A DNA stretch of 64,000 nt from Metarhizobium sp964253915 (GTDB taxonomy: Bacteria; Pseudomonadota; Alphaproteobacteria; Rhizobiales; Rhizobiaceae), in assembly GCF_964253915.1 (NCBI RefSeq), contig NZ_CAXUSG020000014.1, forward strand, positions 1 to 64,000, given 5' to 3'. The notes beneath the pieces were generated by a model that saw only the letters and a program-made list of their open reading frames with translations, ran no database searches and had not been told where the DNA came from. The translations under genes were made by a program, and so were the position numbers. This document shows, one piece after another, positions 34,850 through 42,920 of the stretch (position 1 is the stretch's first letter; each line of letters opens with the position of its first letter).

Positions 34850-35804
34850 GAATGTCCTCATCAATTTGAGCGTAATGTTCGGTCTGGTACCGGCTACCGC
34901 TGAAGCCCTCGACATTGATGACCTCTCGTACCCGTCTCCCCCTCCCCGCGCGCTCGATCGAGATGACAAGATCAACGGCCTCGCCGATCACAGCCTGCAT
35001 CGGTTGCTGGCTGACCTCGGCGGTCAGTTGCTCCAGACGACGCAAGGCGGACATGGCGGTATTGGAGTGGACGGTGGTGACGCCACCGGGATGGCCAGTA
35101 TTCCAGGCTTTCAGCAGCGTTAGTGCGGCGCCGTCGCGGACTTCGCCAACGATGATGCGGTCGGGACGGAGGCGCATGGTGCTCTTGAGCAGTCGCGCCA
35201 TATCGATCGTGTCACTGGTATGCAGGCACACCGCATTCTCTGCCGCACACCGGATTTCCGCAGTATCTTCAAGAATGACCATGCGGTCGTCCGGCGCTGA
35301 GGCTATGATTTCAGCGATCACCGCATTGGCGAGAGTCGTTTTGCCCGAGCCCGTTCCCCCGGCGATCACGATATTGAGCCGATTCGCGATTGCGCTCCTG
35401 ATGACTGCGGCTTGCGCTTCAGTCATCACCTTGTCAGCGATATAGTCGTCGAGTGGGATGAGCCTGGAGGCTCTGCGCCTGATCGTGAACGTTGGGGACG
35501 CGACAACCGGGGGCAGCAACCCTTCAAAGCGGTGTCCGCCAATGGGAAGTTCGCCCGAAATGATCGGCCGCTCATCGTCCGCCTCAGATTGTAGAGCGTG
35601 TGCGACGGAGCCGATGATTGTTTCCGCTGCTGTCGCAGCCATCTCACCCGCGGGCGCAATGCCCTGCCCTAACCGCTCGATGAAAACTTTACCGTCCGGG
35701 TTGAGCATGATCTCGACGACGCCAGGGTCGTCGAGGGCGATACATAAACGATCGCCCAGTGCTTCTTGAAGCTTGCGCACAAGGCGGGAATGCGACTGAA
35801 GCAT
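34839..35804 (-). CDS. trbB: TrbB, secretion ATPase (VirB11-like)
   Basis: 321-aa hexameric traffic ATPase of the VirB11 family, first gene of trbBCDEJKLFGHI. Walker A is GGTGSGKTT (149-157), the Asp box is MVILEDTAEI, Walker B is RPDRIIVGEVRDGAA, and the His box is GHPGGVTTVHSNT. The operon promoter should lie in the 378-nt gap before repA, where a tra-box-like palindrome sits about 65 nt upstream of the start. Confidence 0.95.
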   Translation of the reverse strand: MLQSHSRLVRKLQEALGDRLCIALDDPGVVEIMLNPDGKVFIERLGQGIAPAGEMAATAAETIIGSVAHALQSEADDERPIISGELPIGGHRFEGLLPPVVASPTFTIRRRASRLIPLDDYIADKVMTEAQAAVIRSAIANRLNIVIAGGTGSGKTTLANAVIAEIIASAPDDRMVILEDTAEIRCAAENAVCLHTSDTIDMARLLKSTMRLRPDRIIVGEVRDGAALTLLKAWNTGHPGGVTTVHSNTAMSALRRLEQLTAEVSQQPMQAVIGEAVDLVISIERAGRGRRVREVINVEGFSGSRYQTEHYAQIDEDIHAA

Positions 35805-36182
35805 TGCAGCTTTCTCCTCGCTGATTGGTTTGTGAGGGAAAAGAGCCGCGCCACACTTTGATGTCCACGTACAAATTTGTGGGTCGCCTGCGTGAGGTGA
35901 TTCCGTCAGGTTCCCATCGATTCTCTCAATGGGCTTCTGGGTCGCCTCAGATAAGGGCGGAAAAATCTGAGGAAAGAAAGGACATGGACGATGGCGATGA
36001 AATGCTCAACACACTGAAATATAACACCTAATCACGCGTTTTTGCGATGTTCTTGGATCATCTTAAGACATTGTTAACTTTAAATTCCTTGTCGCGCAGG
36101 GGGAATCGGACGATAGTTGCGCAAATTATGGCTTTATGGCCATTTTTTCGAAAGTGACGCCACCTAGGAAATAGTTTGCAAA
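35805..36182. promoter_or_regulatory. Divergent control region of trb operon and repABC
   Basis: 378 bases with no gene. It contains the tra-box-like palindrome at 35867 near trbB. The repA-proximal part is AT-rich (36041-36160), with a dyad ATGGC-N6-GCCAT and an 8-bp TTGCGCAA palindrome that could be RepA/RepB operators. On Ti plasmids, TraR boxes in such a region raise repABC expression as well as transfer. Confidence 0.5.
35867..35884. promoter_or_regulatory. Second tra-box-like palindrome
   Basis: ACGTACAAATTTGTGGGT shares the 12-bp core GTACAAATTTGT with the perfect palindrome at 15213 and keeps 7 of 9 base pairs of symmetry. It lies 63 nt before the trbB start and about 300 nt before repA. 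Confidence 0.6.
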
Positions 36183-37370
36183 ATGAGCCAGCTGCCCAAC
36201 AGATTTGACGTCGAGATCGCCCAGCAAGGGGCAAAGATCTCAAGCGCGTTGCATATGCTGCGCAGCCAACAGTATCCGCCGGACGCTCGTAAGGGATTAC
36301 GCAAGTTTCAGCTCGGCGAGGTCGCCGATTTCATGGGTGTGACCCAAAGCCATCTCCGACAAATCCATTCCGAAGGGAAAGGCCCGGAGATCGAATCGGT
36401 CAGCGGTCGCCGATATTATACGGCCGATCAAATGCGGGAGCTTCGCGAATATCTCGAAGCCAACAAAAAATCCGACAAGCGCTATTACGTTCCTCAACGT
36501 CGCGAAGGCGAGCCGATGCAAGTCGTTTCGGTCGTGAACTTCAAAGGTGGAAGCGGGAAGACAACGACCGCCGCACACTTAGCACAGTATCTCGCCCTCA
36601 CCGGTCACCGTGTGCTTGCCATCGATCTAGATCCCCAGGCGTCGCTAACGTCACTGTTCGGCATTCAGCCCGAACTCGATGATACAGCGTCCCTATACGA
36701 AGCGCTTCGTTTCGATGAGGAGCGAAAGCCAATATCAGCGGTAATTCAGTCGACCAATATTCCAGGACTAGACGTTGTACCGGCGAATCTTGTGCTGCAG
36801 GAATTTGAATACGATGTGCCACTGTCAATTTCTTCTCGAAAAGGTGACGAGGGTCGGTTGTTCCACATGCGCATCGTCAATGCGCTTAAAGAAGTGGACG
36901 ACAAGTATGACGTGGTTGTCATCGACTGCCCGCCGCAGCTCGGCTACCTTACTATCACCGCGTTGATGGCTTCCACGGGCATCCTGATTACAATCCATCC
37001 CCAGATGTTGGACATCATGTCGATGAGCCAGTTCCTACAGATGCTGGGAGGGATTATGACCCCTGTTGCAGAGGCTGGTGCCGAAATCAGGGTGGAATGG
37101 TTCCGCTACCTCGTGACACGCTTTGAGCCGACCGACATTCCGCAAGCGCAGATGGTCGGCTTCATGCAGTCGATGTTTGCTCAGCAGATGCTGCGAAACC
37201 ACGTTCTTAAATCTACCGCTATTTCCGACGCTTCAATCAAAAAGCAGACTCTGTACGAGGTCGAGCGGGGAGAGTTCGTTCGGTCTACTTACGATCGAGC
37301 AATGGAAAGCCTGAATGCCGCAAATGGTGAAATTGTCGACCTGATACACAATGCTTGGGGGCGGAAATGA
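36183..37370 (+). CDS. repA: RepA, ParA-type plasmid partition ATPase and repABC repressor
   Basis: 395-aa RepA. The N-terminal HTH/MerR-like DNA-binding region (LGEVADFMGVTQSHLRQIHSEGKGPE) is followed by a ParA ATPase. The deviant Walker A is KGGSGKTTT (about residue 120) and the second motif is VVIDCPPQLGYLT. It works with RepB in segregation and represses the operon. The stop codon lies inside an ACAA-N2-TTGT dyad that may bind RepB. First gene of the repABC operon. Confidence 0.96.
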   Translation: MSQLPNRFDVEIAQQGAKISSALHMLRSQQYPPDARKGLRKFQLGEVADFMGVTQSHLRQIHSEGKGPEIESVSGRRYYTADQMRELREYLEANKKSDKRYYVPQRREGEPMQVVSVVNFKGGSGKTTTAAHLAQYLALTGHRVLAIDLDPQASLTSLFGIQPELDDTASLYEALRFDEERKPISAVIQSTNIPGLDVVPANLVLQEFEYDVPLSISSRKGDEGRLFHMRIVNALKEVDDKYDVVVIDCPPQLGYLTITALMASTGILITIHPQMLDIMSMSQFLQMLGGIMTPVAEAGAEIRVEWFRYLVTRFEPTDIPQAQMVGFMQSMFAQQMLRNHVLKSTAISDASIKKQTLYEVERGEFVRSTYDRAMESLNAANGEIVDLIHNAWGRK

Positions 37371-37394
37371 CAAACTTGTCAGCCGTTTTTTTTC
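37370..37394. repeat. ACAA-N2-TTGTCAGCCG-T8 element, candidate partition site
   Basis: At the repA-repB junction, ACAA-AC-TTGTCAGCCG is followed by eight T and C. A near copy occurs behind repC at 39913. The first ten bases are a dyad, extended here to TGACAA-AC-TTGTCA. repABC centromeres are short palindromes in just such positions. The T-run could instead terminate transcription, but no GC-rich stem precedes it. Confidence 0.45.
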
Positions 37395-37454
37395 CTATTT
37401 TTGCAAGGCGAAATAATGCCTTAGCGGAGTTGAAGCCAAAGCTGGAGTTCGGTC

Positions 37455-38450
37455 ATGGCGCGTGACAATCCATTTGCGAAGCTTGATATAGCGTCGATAT
37501 CGACCGACAAATCTCCCGTAAAGCCTGGATACGCGATGACGGGCGCCGCGAAGACGGTTGTGCGATCGATTGAAGATCTCGCCGAAAACACCAAGAAGCT
37601 CATGGAGGGCGAGGTCGTCGTGGAGCTGGATCCGCGGCTGCTGGATGTATCATTCGTGGCCGATCGGCTGTCGGATGAGGGCGAAGAATACCAGGAGCTC
37701 AAACAGGCGATCAAAGAATCCGGTCAGACGACACCAATCCTGGTTCGGCCTAGCTCGTATGACAGCCAACGCTTCATGGTCGTTTTCGGGCACCGTCGTC
37801 TCAAGGTCGCCAAAGAGCTCGGGATTTCGGTCAAGGCGGTTGTCAAAAAACTTGACGACATCACGTCCGCAATCGCCCAAGGGCAGGAAAACTCTGCCCG
37901 CTCAAACTTATCCTTCATCGAACGTGCGTACTTCGCACAGAACCTGCTTGCGTCCAACATGCCGAAGGACGTGGTGCGGTCGTCTCTCGCGATCGACGAG
38001 GCGATGTTGTCCAAGATGCTCGGTGTCGTGGAAGTGGTCCCTGCTGCGATCATCAAAGCTCTCGGTGCGTCCAAAAAAATCGGGCGCGACAAGTGGCTTA
38101 GCCTGCGTCAACTACTTCTCGTTCCTGCCCTCTTGAAGGTTGCCACTGAATTTACGGAGACCGCAGGGTTCGTTGAACTGGCAGAAGAGAAGCGGTTCGA
38201 CGAACTTCATGATTACCTGAAGCGCTACAAGGTCAAATCGGCTGCTAAGAAGCCCAAGGGCAACGCATCCGGGAGGGATTGGACGTCGAGCGACAGTTCA
38301 CTGAATTTCGTAATGAACACCAAATCGAAGAAGGTTGCGATTGAGCTTTCGAATGTCGAAGCGAAGCCCTTCAGCGACTGGCTTTCGGGCCGGATGGACC
38401 GTTTGTATGACGAGTACAAACGGTCAAAAACCGAACGCAACGGAGATTAA
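37455..38450 (+). CDS. repB: RepB, ParB-type centromere-binding protein
   Basis: 331-aa RepB. The ParB/Sulfiredoxin-like N-terminal domain contains GQTTPILVRPSS and FMVVFGHRRLKVAKELG. It is followed by an HTH region (NMPKDVVRSSLAIDEAMLSKML). It binds parS and assists RepA. 84 nt separate it from repA. The start at 37455 gives the family N terminus (MARDNPFAKLD). Confidence 0.95.
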   Translation: MARDNPFAKLDIASISTDKSPVKPGYAMTGAAKTVVRSIEDLAENTKKLMEGEVVVELDPRLLDVSFVADRLSDEGEEYQELKQAIKESGQTTPILVRPSSYDSQRFMVVFGHRRLKVAKELGISVKAVVKKLDDITSAIAQGQENSARSNLSFIERAYFAQNLLASNMPKDVVRSSLAIDEAMLSKMLGVVEVVPAAIIKALGASKKIGRDKWLSLRQLLLVPALLKVATEFTETAGFVELAEEKRFDELHDYLKRYKVKSAAKKPKGNASGRDWTSSDSSLNFVMNTKSKKVAIELSNVEAKPFSDWLSGRMDRLYDEYKRSKTERNGD

Positions 38451-38455
38451 ACCGC

Positions 38456-38513
38456 AAAAGAAAAAGGCCCCCAATCGGTAAACCGTGGAAGCCTCTCTCG
38501 TCATCTCTAGCAG
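38456..38513 (-). ncRNA. Antisense ctRNA (incA) controlling repC
   Basis: In the repB-repC gap, the minus strand carries TTGACT (38547-38542), a 17-bp spacer and GATTCT (38524-38519). Transcription should start near 38512. It should end at the T-run opposite 38456-38465, after a stem formed by GGCTTCC..ACGGT and ACCG..GGGGGCC. This is the conserved repABC counter-transcribed RNA that blocks repC translation and sets copy number and incompatibility. Confidence 0.8.
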
Positions 38514-38607
38514 GATCGAGAATCGCATTTCCCGGAATCGCAGTCAAGAGTGTTGGCACCGATTTGGTGAGCGAATTTCTTTTGCCTAGAGAAAGGTGAG
38601 GGAAAAA

Positions 38608-39852
38608 ATGCAAACGGGACATGTAACGACGCCTTTTGGGCGGCGACCGGCTACTCTTGCCCTAGTTAAGGGGCAACTGGCCATCACAGCGCCGAGCCCA
38701 GGCGCACGCGTAGAAAAGTGGAAAGTGTTTCGTGACGTGTGTGAGGCGAGGGAGCGCTTCGGTCTGCAAGACAGAGCGCTCGCTGTTCTCGATGCTCTCT
38801 TGACGTTCTACCCTGAGCCACAGCTCGACCAGGATCATGGACTTGTCGTGTTTCCATCTAATGCGCAGCTATCTGTCCGCGCTCATGGGATCACAGAAAG
38901 CACACTCCGCCGGCAACTCGGAGCACTGGTCGATGCCGGACTTATCCAGCGCCGGGATAGTCCAAACGGCAAGCGTTACGCGCATCGCAGTCGAGATGGC
39001 GTAATTGAGCAGGCATACGGCTTCGATCTCAGCCCGCTGCTGACGCGCGCGGCGGAGCTTGCCCTACTTGCGCAGGAAGTCGCAGCAGAACGTGTACGCT
39101 TCCGCAGGGCAAAAGAAGCACTGACGATCTGCCGTCGCGATGTCCGTAAGCTGATTACGGCTGCGATTGAAGAAGGAGCGTCAGGAAACTGGCTGGACGT
39201 CGAGATGATGTATGTTGGAATTCTTGGTCGACTACCTCGTTATCCCGACAGAACCCAGGTCGAAGCAACACTCGACGAGATGGAGCTTTTGAGGAATGAA
39301 GTCATCAACCTCCTGGAGATGCAGTTAAATACCGACTATATGCACGGCAATGCCATTCAAAATGAACGCCACATACAGAATTCAAATACCGAATCTATCT
39401 CTGAACTTGAACCTAGCTCTGGAAAAGAGCAGGGCGAAAGCTTGCCGGAAGAGCCGCCGGCCAAGAGGATAGGCGTTGAACAGAAAAGGGCGAATGCAGA
39501 ACCGATCAAGTCGTTTCCGCTCGGTATGGTCCTTCGAGCTTGCCCCCAGATCGCAGACTATGGGCCGGGCGGTGGCATATCTAATTGGCGCGAGTTGATG
39601 ACGGCGGCCGTAGTGGTCCGCTCAATGCTCGGCGTAAGCCCTTCGGCCTACGAAGAGGCCTGCAATGCGATGGGGCCGGAGAATGCTGCCGCGGCAATGG
39701 CGTGCATCCTAGAGCGCTCGAACTACATCAACTCGGCCGGTGGTTATCTACGTGACCTGACTAAACGCTCGGAACGAGGAGAGTTTTCAATTGGGCCTAT
39801 GCTGATGTCGCTGCTCAAGGCAAACGGCGATGGCAACCGGCTTGCGGGTTAG
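38608..39852 (+). CDS. repC: RepC, plasmid replication initiator
   Basis: 414-aa RepC initiator, beginning MQTGHVTTPFGRRP as in the family. N-terminal winged-helix DNA-binding region (SVRAHGITESTLRRQLGALVDAGLI). In repABC plasmids the origin lies within repC. An AT-richer stretch at about 39330-39410 is a candidate. The start at 38608 is chosen over an in-frame GTG 12 nt earlier because AAAGGTGAGGG precedes it. Expression is limited by the antisense RNA upstream. Confidence 0.96.
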   Translation: MQTGHVTTPFGRRPATLALVKGQLAITAPSPGARVEKWKVFRDVCEARERFGLQDRALAVLDALLTFYPEPQLDQDHGLVVFPSNAQLSVRAHGITESTLRRQLGALVDAGLIQRRDSPNGKRYAHRSRDGVIEQAYGFDLSPLLTRAAELALLAQEVAAERVRFRRAKEALTICRRDVRKLITAAIEEGASGNWLDVEMMYVGILGRLPRYPDRTQVEATLDEMELLRNEVINLLEMQLNTDYMHGNAIQNERHIQNSNTESISELEPSSGKEQGESLPEEPPAKRIGVEQKRANAEPIKSFPLGMVLRACPQIADYGPGGGISNWRELMTAAVVVRSMLGVSPSAYEEACNAMGPENAAAAMACILERSNYINSAGGYLRDLTKRSERGEFSIGPMLMSLLKANGDGNRLAG

Positions 39853-39912
39853 CGATGTCAATAAGCGCAATGTGTTGAACCTATGACGAGGTAGGGCTCT
39901 CATACAACCGCT

Positions 39913-39936
39913 ACAATCTTGTCAGCCGTTTTTTTC
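39913..39936. repeat. Second ACAA-N2-TTGTCAGCCG-T7 element
   Basis: ACAA-TC-TTGTCAGCCG plus seven T and C, 60 nt after the repC stop. It shares CTTGTCAGCCGTTTTTTT with the junction copy at 37370. A CCTCA-N8-TGAGG dyad follows at 39945-39962. Together the two copies bracket repB and repC. Confidence 0.45.
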
Positions 39937-40089
39937 GGAATTTTCCTCATAAATTACTGAGGCTTATACGAGATGAGTGCGCGTAATTTCTCGTTGAATT
40001 GATGGCTGGGCCTGGTCTATACCAATCGACGCGAGAGCGGCTTTCACGCTACCGGACGACGAAAGCTTATCGCGGGTAGACGCCTGCCT

Positions 40090-40264
40090 TCACAGCAAAC
40101 GTGCAGCACGACCGCTTCGACGGGTAGCGCTATTGTAATAGCTCGACGCCTGCTGCACTGAACGATGCCTCGACTGCTCCATGGCTTCGGGGAGGGGTAT
40201 GCCGCGGTTAGCCGCTTCGGTCAGATATCCTGATCGTAGCCCATGTGCCGAAACTTCGCAGGCT
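40090..40264 (-). pseudogene. Isolated 3' end of a tyrosine integrase gene (second copy)
   Basis: On the minus strand this piece encodes VSAHGLRSGYLTEAANRGIP and onward to SSYYNSATRRSGRAARLL-stop. This is nearly identical in protein to the end of the integrase at 40441 and contains the HxxR, His and Tyr catalytic residues. The nucleotide match is lower, with many silent changes. The rest of the gene is absent; a dehydrogenase fragment abuts it. Confidence 0.75.
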
Positions 40265-40265
40265 C

Positions 40266-40440
40266 CAGCCCCGCCAAGCTACGCCGCAGCAAAGTCGGCG
40301 CTTGTCAGCTTCACCCGGAGCTGGGCCCTTGAACTGGCTGCGGGCGGAATAACGGTGAACGCCGTTTCGCCGGGGCCAACGGAGACGGCGTTGTTTCGGG
40401 CGAACAATCCTGTCGAGGCAGTGCCGGCCGATCCGCGTCT
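40266..40440 (+). pseudogene. Short-chain dehydrogenase fragment
   Basis: In frame on the plus strand: PPSYAAAKSALVSFTRSWAL, ELAAGGITVNAVSPGPTET, then ALFRANNP. This is the SDR active-site YxxxK (YAAAK) with the following helix and the NAVSPGPT loop. The N-terminal Rossmann half and the true C terminus are missing, so it cannot be active. It lies exactly between two copies of the same integrase 3' end. Confidence 0.75.
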
Positions 40441-41399
40441 TCAAAGCATACGCGCAGCGCGCCCGCTTCGGCGGGTCGCGTTGTTGTAATAGCTGGAGGC
40501 CTGTTGCACCGAACGGTGTCGCGACTGCTCCATTGCTTCGGGGAGGGGGATCCCGCGGTTGGCGGCTTCCGTAAGATATCCCGACCGCAACCCATGCGCC
40601 GAGAATTCCGCAGGGTCGAGTCCAGCCATCTCGGCCCGCTGCTTGACGATCGCATTGACCGCGCCCGGCTCCAGCGCCCGCTTCGAGACATTGCCCCAAC
40701 GATCGATCTTCCGAAAAACACTCCCGCTTTCGATTCTTCCAGCCGCCATCCATTCGTTCAAAGCATCCACGGGCCGGCCCGTCAGATAAACGGCCTCATC
40801 GCTTTCGGCACCTGACGTCTTGGTGCGACCGAGATGGATGGCGAGAGAGGGGAGGGGAGGGACACCCTCGACGGTGATGGGTGGCTCGACGGTGAGCTGC
40901 TCCCTGCGCAGACCGGCAATCTCACTGCGACGACGACCGCCCGAGGCAAAAGCCACCATCAGGATTGCCCGGTCGCGGATGTCACGAAGGCTGTCGGTGC
41001 TGCAGGTCGCGAGCAGCTTTGCCAGGACGTCGCCGGTGACGGCCTTCGCGCTCTTGCGTTTCCTTGGCCGCGGCGTCGCCCGAACTGCGAGGCGTATCGC
41101 GGATTTCAGCGAAGGGAAGGAGAAGACGCCTGACAGCCCTCGCCATTTCGTCAGTGTCGACCAACTGGAGAGCCGCCGCCGCACCGTGTCGGGTGCATGC
41201 GGTCCTGAAGATCGAAGAAAGCCTTGCTCGCGCAGGCTCTGCTCGACATCAGCTGGCATGCCGTGGTGAGGATCGATCTCGCGCTGGTCGGGCTGCCAGA
41301 GATGGTGGGCGACGAATTTCAGAGCCAAGGCTTCGGGCGCCGGCCAGGGGAGGGAGGCCCCGGTTGCGGCCAGCGACCATGCCTGCAGATAGGCAAGGT
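40441..41399 (-). pseudogene. Site-specific integrase, C-terminal part, cut by the mercury transposon
   Basis: About 319 codons of a tyrosine integrase, complete from the transposon edge to its stop at 40441. Catalytic residues: Arg in SGGRRRSEIAGL, HxxR in SAHGLRSGYLTEA, His in SRHRSVQQ and Tyr in SSYYNN. The frame at the edge reads D-L-A-Y-L-Q-A-W-S-L. The missing N-terminal 65 codons lie on the far side of the transposon at 53147-53341, ending RALTSDL. Joining the halves at the AAGGT duplication restores one open gene of about 384 codons. Confidence 0.9.
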
Positions 41400-41437
41400 G
41401 GGGTCGGTTCCGGTATGGGGCGAAATGACACCCTAAG
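41400..41437 (+). repeat. Left terminal inverted repeat of the Tn3-family transposon
   Basis: Starts GGGG and ends CACCCTAAG. Differs from the right end at four positions. Preceded by the AAGGT target copy. Confidence 0.93.
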
Positions 41438-41443
41438 CGCCCG

Positions 41444-41857
41444 TCAAGCGGCGAGCGCGTTAAGGATCGGGCATTCCGGCACGTCTTCGCCAGAGCATTG
41501 CGAGATCATTGTCACGAGCACCGCTTCAATGCGCTGGAGGTCGGCAATCTTGGCGCGAACCTCGGCTAGATGCGGTTCGGTCCGGCGCTGCACCTCCGCG
41601 CAGGTCTGGCTTCTGCAATCGACAAGATGAAGCAGGCCGCGGACCTCGTCGATGCCAAAGCCGAGTTCGCGCGCCCTGAGGATGAAGCGCAGGCGGCGGA
41701 CGTCGGTTTCGTCATAGATGCGATAACCGCTGGCGCTGCGCGGCGGGTCGGGTAGCAGGCCGATCTTCTCGTAATAGCGGATGGTCTCCAGATGGCAGCC
41801 GGTCGCACGGGCCAATTGGTGGCGCTGCAGTCCCTTGGCGGAAAGAAGAGAATTCAT
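41444..41857 (-). CDS. merR: MerR, mercury-responsive regulator
   Basis: 137-aa MerR-family regulator. HTH at residues 10-40 (RHQLARATGCHLETIRYYEKIGLL), a dimerisation helix, and three Cys that fit the Hg(II) site: C86, C121 and C129 (CSGEDVPECP). The start at 41857 has AGAGGT upstream. It is divergent from merT, with the shared operator-promoter between them. It is the only merR in the transposon and probably serves all three MerR-type promoters. Confidence 0.92.
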   Translation of the reverse strand: MNSLLSAKGLQRHQLARATGCHLETIRYYEKIGLLPDPPRSASGYRIYDETDVRRLRFILRARELGFGIDEVRGLLHLVDCRSQTCAEVQRRTEPHLAEVRAKIADLQRIEAVLVTMISQCSGEDVPECPILNALAA

Positions 41858-41871
41858 GGTGAAAATACCTC

Positions 41872-41902
41872 TTGAGTCTGTACTGGCTACAGAGCCTATC
41901 CT
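41872..41902 (+). promoter_or_regulatory. mer promoter/operator P1
   Basis: TTGAGT (41872-41877), 19-bp spacer, TATCCT (41897-41902). The spacer carries the dyad CTGTA-CTGGC-TACAG. A 19-bp spacer with central dyad is the MerR activation architecture. Drives merT-P-F-A. Confidence 0.88.
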
Positions 41903-41933
41903 GTTTTCAGTCAGAAATCGAGGATGGTTTGCG

Positions 41934-42332
41934 ATGAACGAAATTGGTAGCAAGACATTGAATTCTTCGAAGGCGGCCGCCGAACCGGATCGGCGCGAGG
42001 GCGGGCTCGCGGCGATAAGCGTTATCGGCGCTTTTCTGGCATCGGCCTGTTGCATCGTCCCGCTGCTCCTGGTGACACTCGGTGTATCGGGCGCATGGAT
42101 TGGCAACCTGACGATGCTCGAACCCTATAAGCCCTATATCGCGGCGGCGACACTCGTGCCGCTCGGGTTTGGCTTCTGGCAGGTCTATTTCAAGCCCAAA
42201 GCCGCGTGCGAGCCGGGTTCCTACTGCGCCCGTCCGCGCTCCGCCATCATCACCAAGACCGCGCTTTGGATCGCAACGATCCTCATCGTGCTCGCCAGCA
42301 CCATCGGCTGGTGGGCGCCGCTGTTCTATTGA
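41934..42332 (+). CDS. merT: MerT, mercuric ion transporter (first copy)
   Basis: 132-aa inner-membrane Hg(II) importer with three hydrophobic segments. The Cys pair C39-C40 lies in the first helix (SACCIVPLL). The cytoplasmic-loop pair is C92/C98 (CEPGSYC). It passes Hg(II) from MerP to MerA. The start follows CGAGGATGG. First gene after P1. Confidence 0.93.
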   Translation: MNEIGSKTLNSSKAAAEPDRREGGLAAISVIGAFLASACCIVPLLLVTLGVSGAWIGNLTMLEPYKPYIAAATLVPLGFGFWQVYFKPKAACEPGSYCARPRSAIITKTALWIATILIVLASTIGWWAPLFY

Positions 42333-42349
42333 AACGAGGAGATAACCAC

Positions 42350-42688
42350 GTGAAATACCTGTCGAAACATCTGGTCGCCGCGGCTGCGCTTGGCTTGAGC
42401 GGTACTATTATGCTGCCACTTGCCCTTCCCGCGTCCGCACAATCCGCGTCGGAAACGGTTACCGTCAAGGAGCTGACGCAGACCTTCGCAATCGAGAACA
42501 TGTATTGTGCCCTTTGTCCGGTCACCGTGCGCAAGGCCATGGAAGGCGTTGCGGGCGTGAAGTCGGTCAAGGTGGATTTCGAGGCCAAGACGGCGACGGT
42601 TGCCTATGACCCGTCGACCGCGACGGTCGCGGCCATTGCCGCTGCTTCCACCAATGTTGGCTATCCTGCCAAGGCGATCGGGAGTTGA
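42350..42688 (+). CDS. merP: MerP, periplasmic mercury-binding protein (first copy)
   Basis: 112 aa with a signal peptide (to about residue 33, PASAQS) and a heavy-metal-associated domain. The binding motif reads NMYC53-A-L-C56 instead of the more usual GMTCxxC. GTG 42350 is preceded by GAGGAGATAACCAC. Follows merT by 17 nt. Confidence 0.9.
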   Translation: MKYLSKHLVAAAALGLSGTIMLPLALPASAQSASETVTVKELTQTFAIENMYCALCPVTVRKAMEGVAGVKSVKVDFEAKTATVAYDPSTATVAAIAAASTNVGYPAKAIGS

Positions 42689-42692
42689 GTCC

Positions 42693-42911
42693 GTGCCTGA
42701 CCGGTCCATGCTTGGCGTCGGAGTGGTTGGCGTCTTGATCGCGGCGCTGTGCTGTCTGGTGCCGATCCTGCTGGTGGCGGCAGGTTTGATCGGCGTGGGA
42801 GCGCTGACAACAGCGGTCTACGGTCTGGTGCCAATTCTCATCCTCATCATTGCCGCAGCCGGTTACCTGCTGTGGCGACATCGTTCACACATCGATACCA
42901 GGAAACATTAG
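42693..42911 (+). CDS. merF: MerF-type mercury transport protein
   Basis: 72-aa protein with two membrane helices and the Cys pair in AALCCLVPILLVAAG, as in MerF. It ends in a His/Arg-rich cytoplasmic tail. Start GTG 42693 behind GGGAG; ATG 42708 is the alternative. 9 nt before merA. Confidence 0.85.
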   Translation: MPDRSMLGVGVVGVLIAALCCLVPILLVAAGLIGVGALTTAVYGLVPILILIIAAAGYLLWRHRSHIDTRKH

Positions 42912-42920
42912 GAGATTTTC

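Noticed and set aside
37381..37394. T-run after repA as an intrinsic terminator
   Set aside because: No stable GC-rich stem precedes the T-run, and repB must be co-transcribed with repA. It is treated as part of a repeated element instead.
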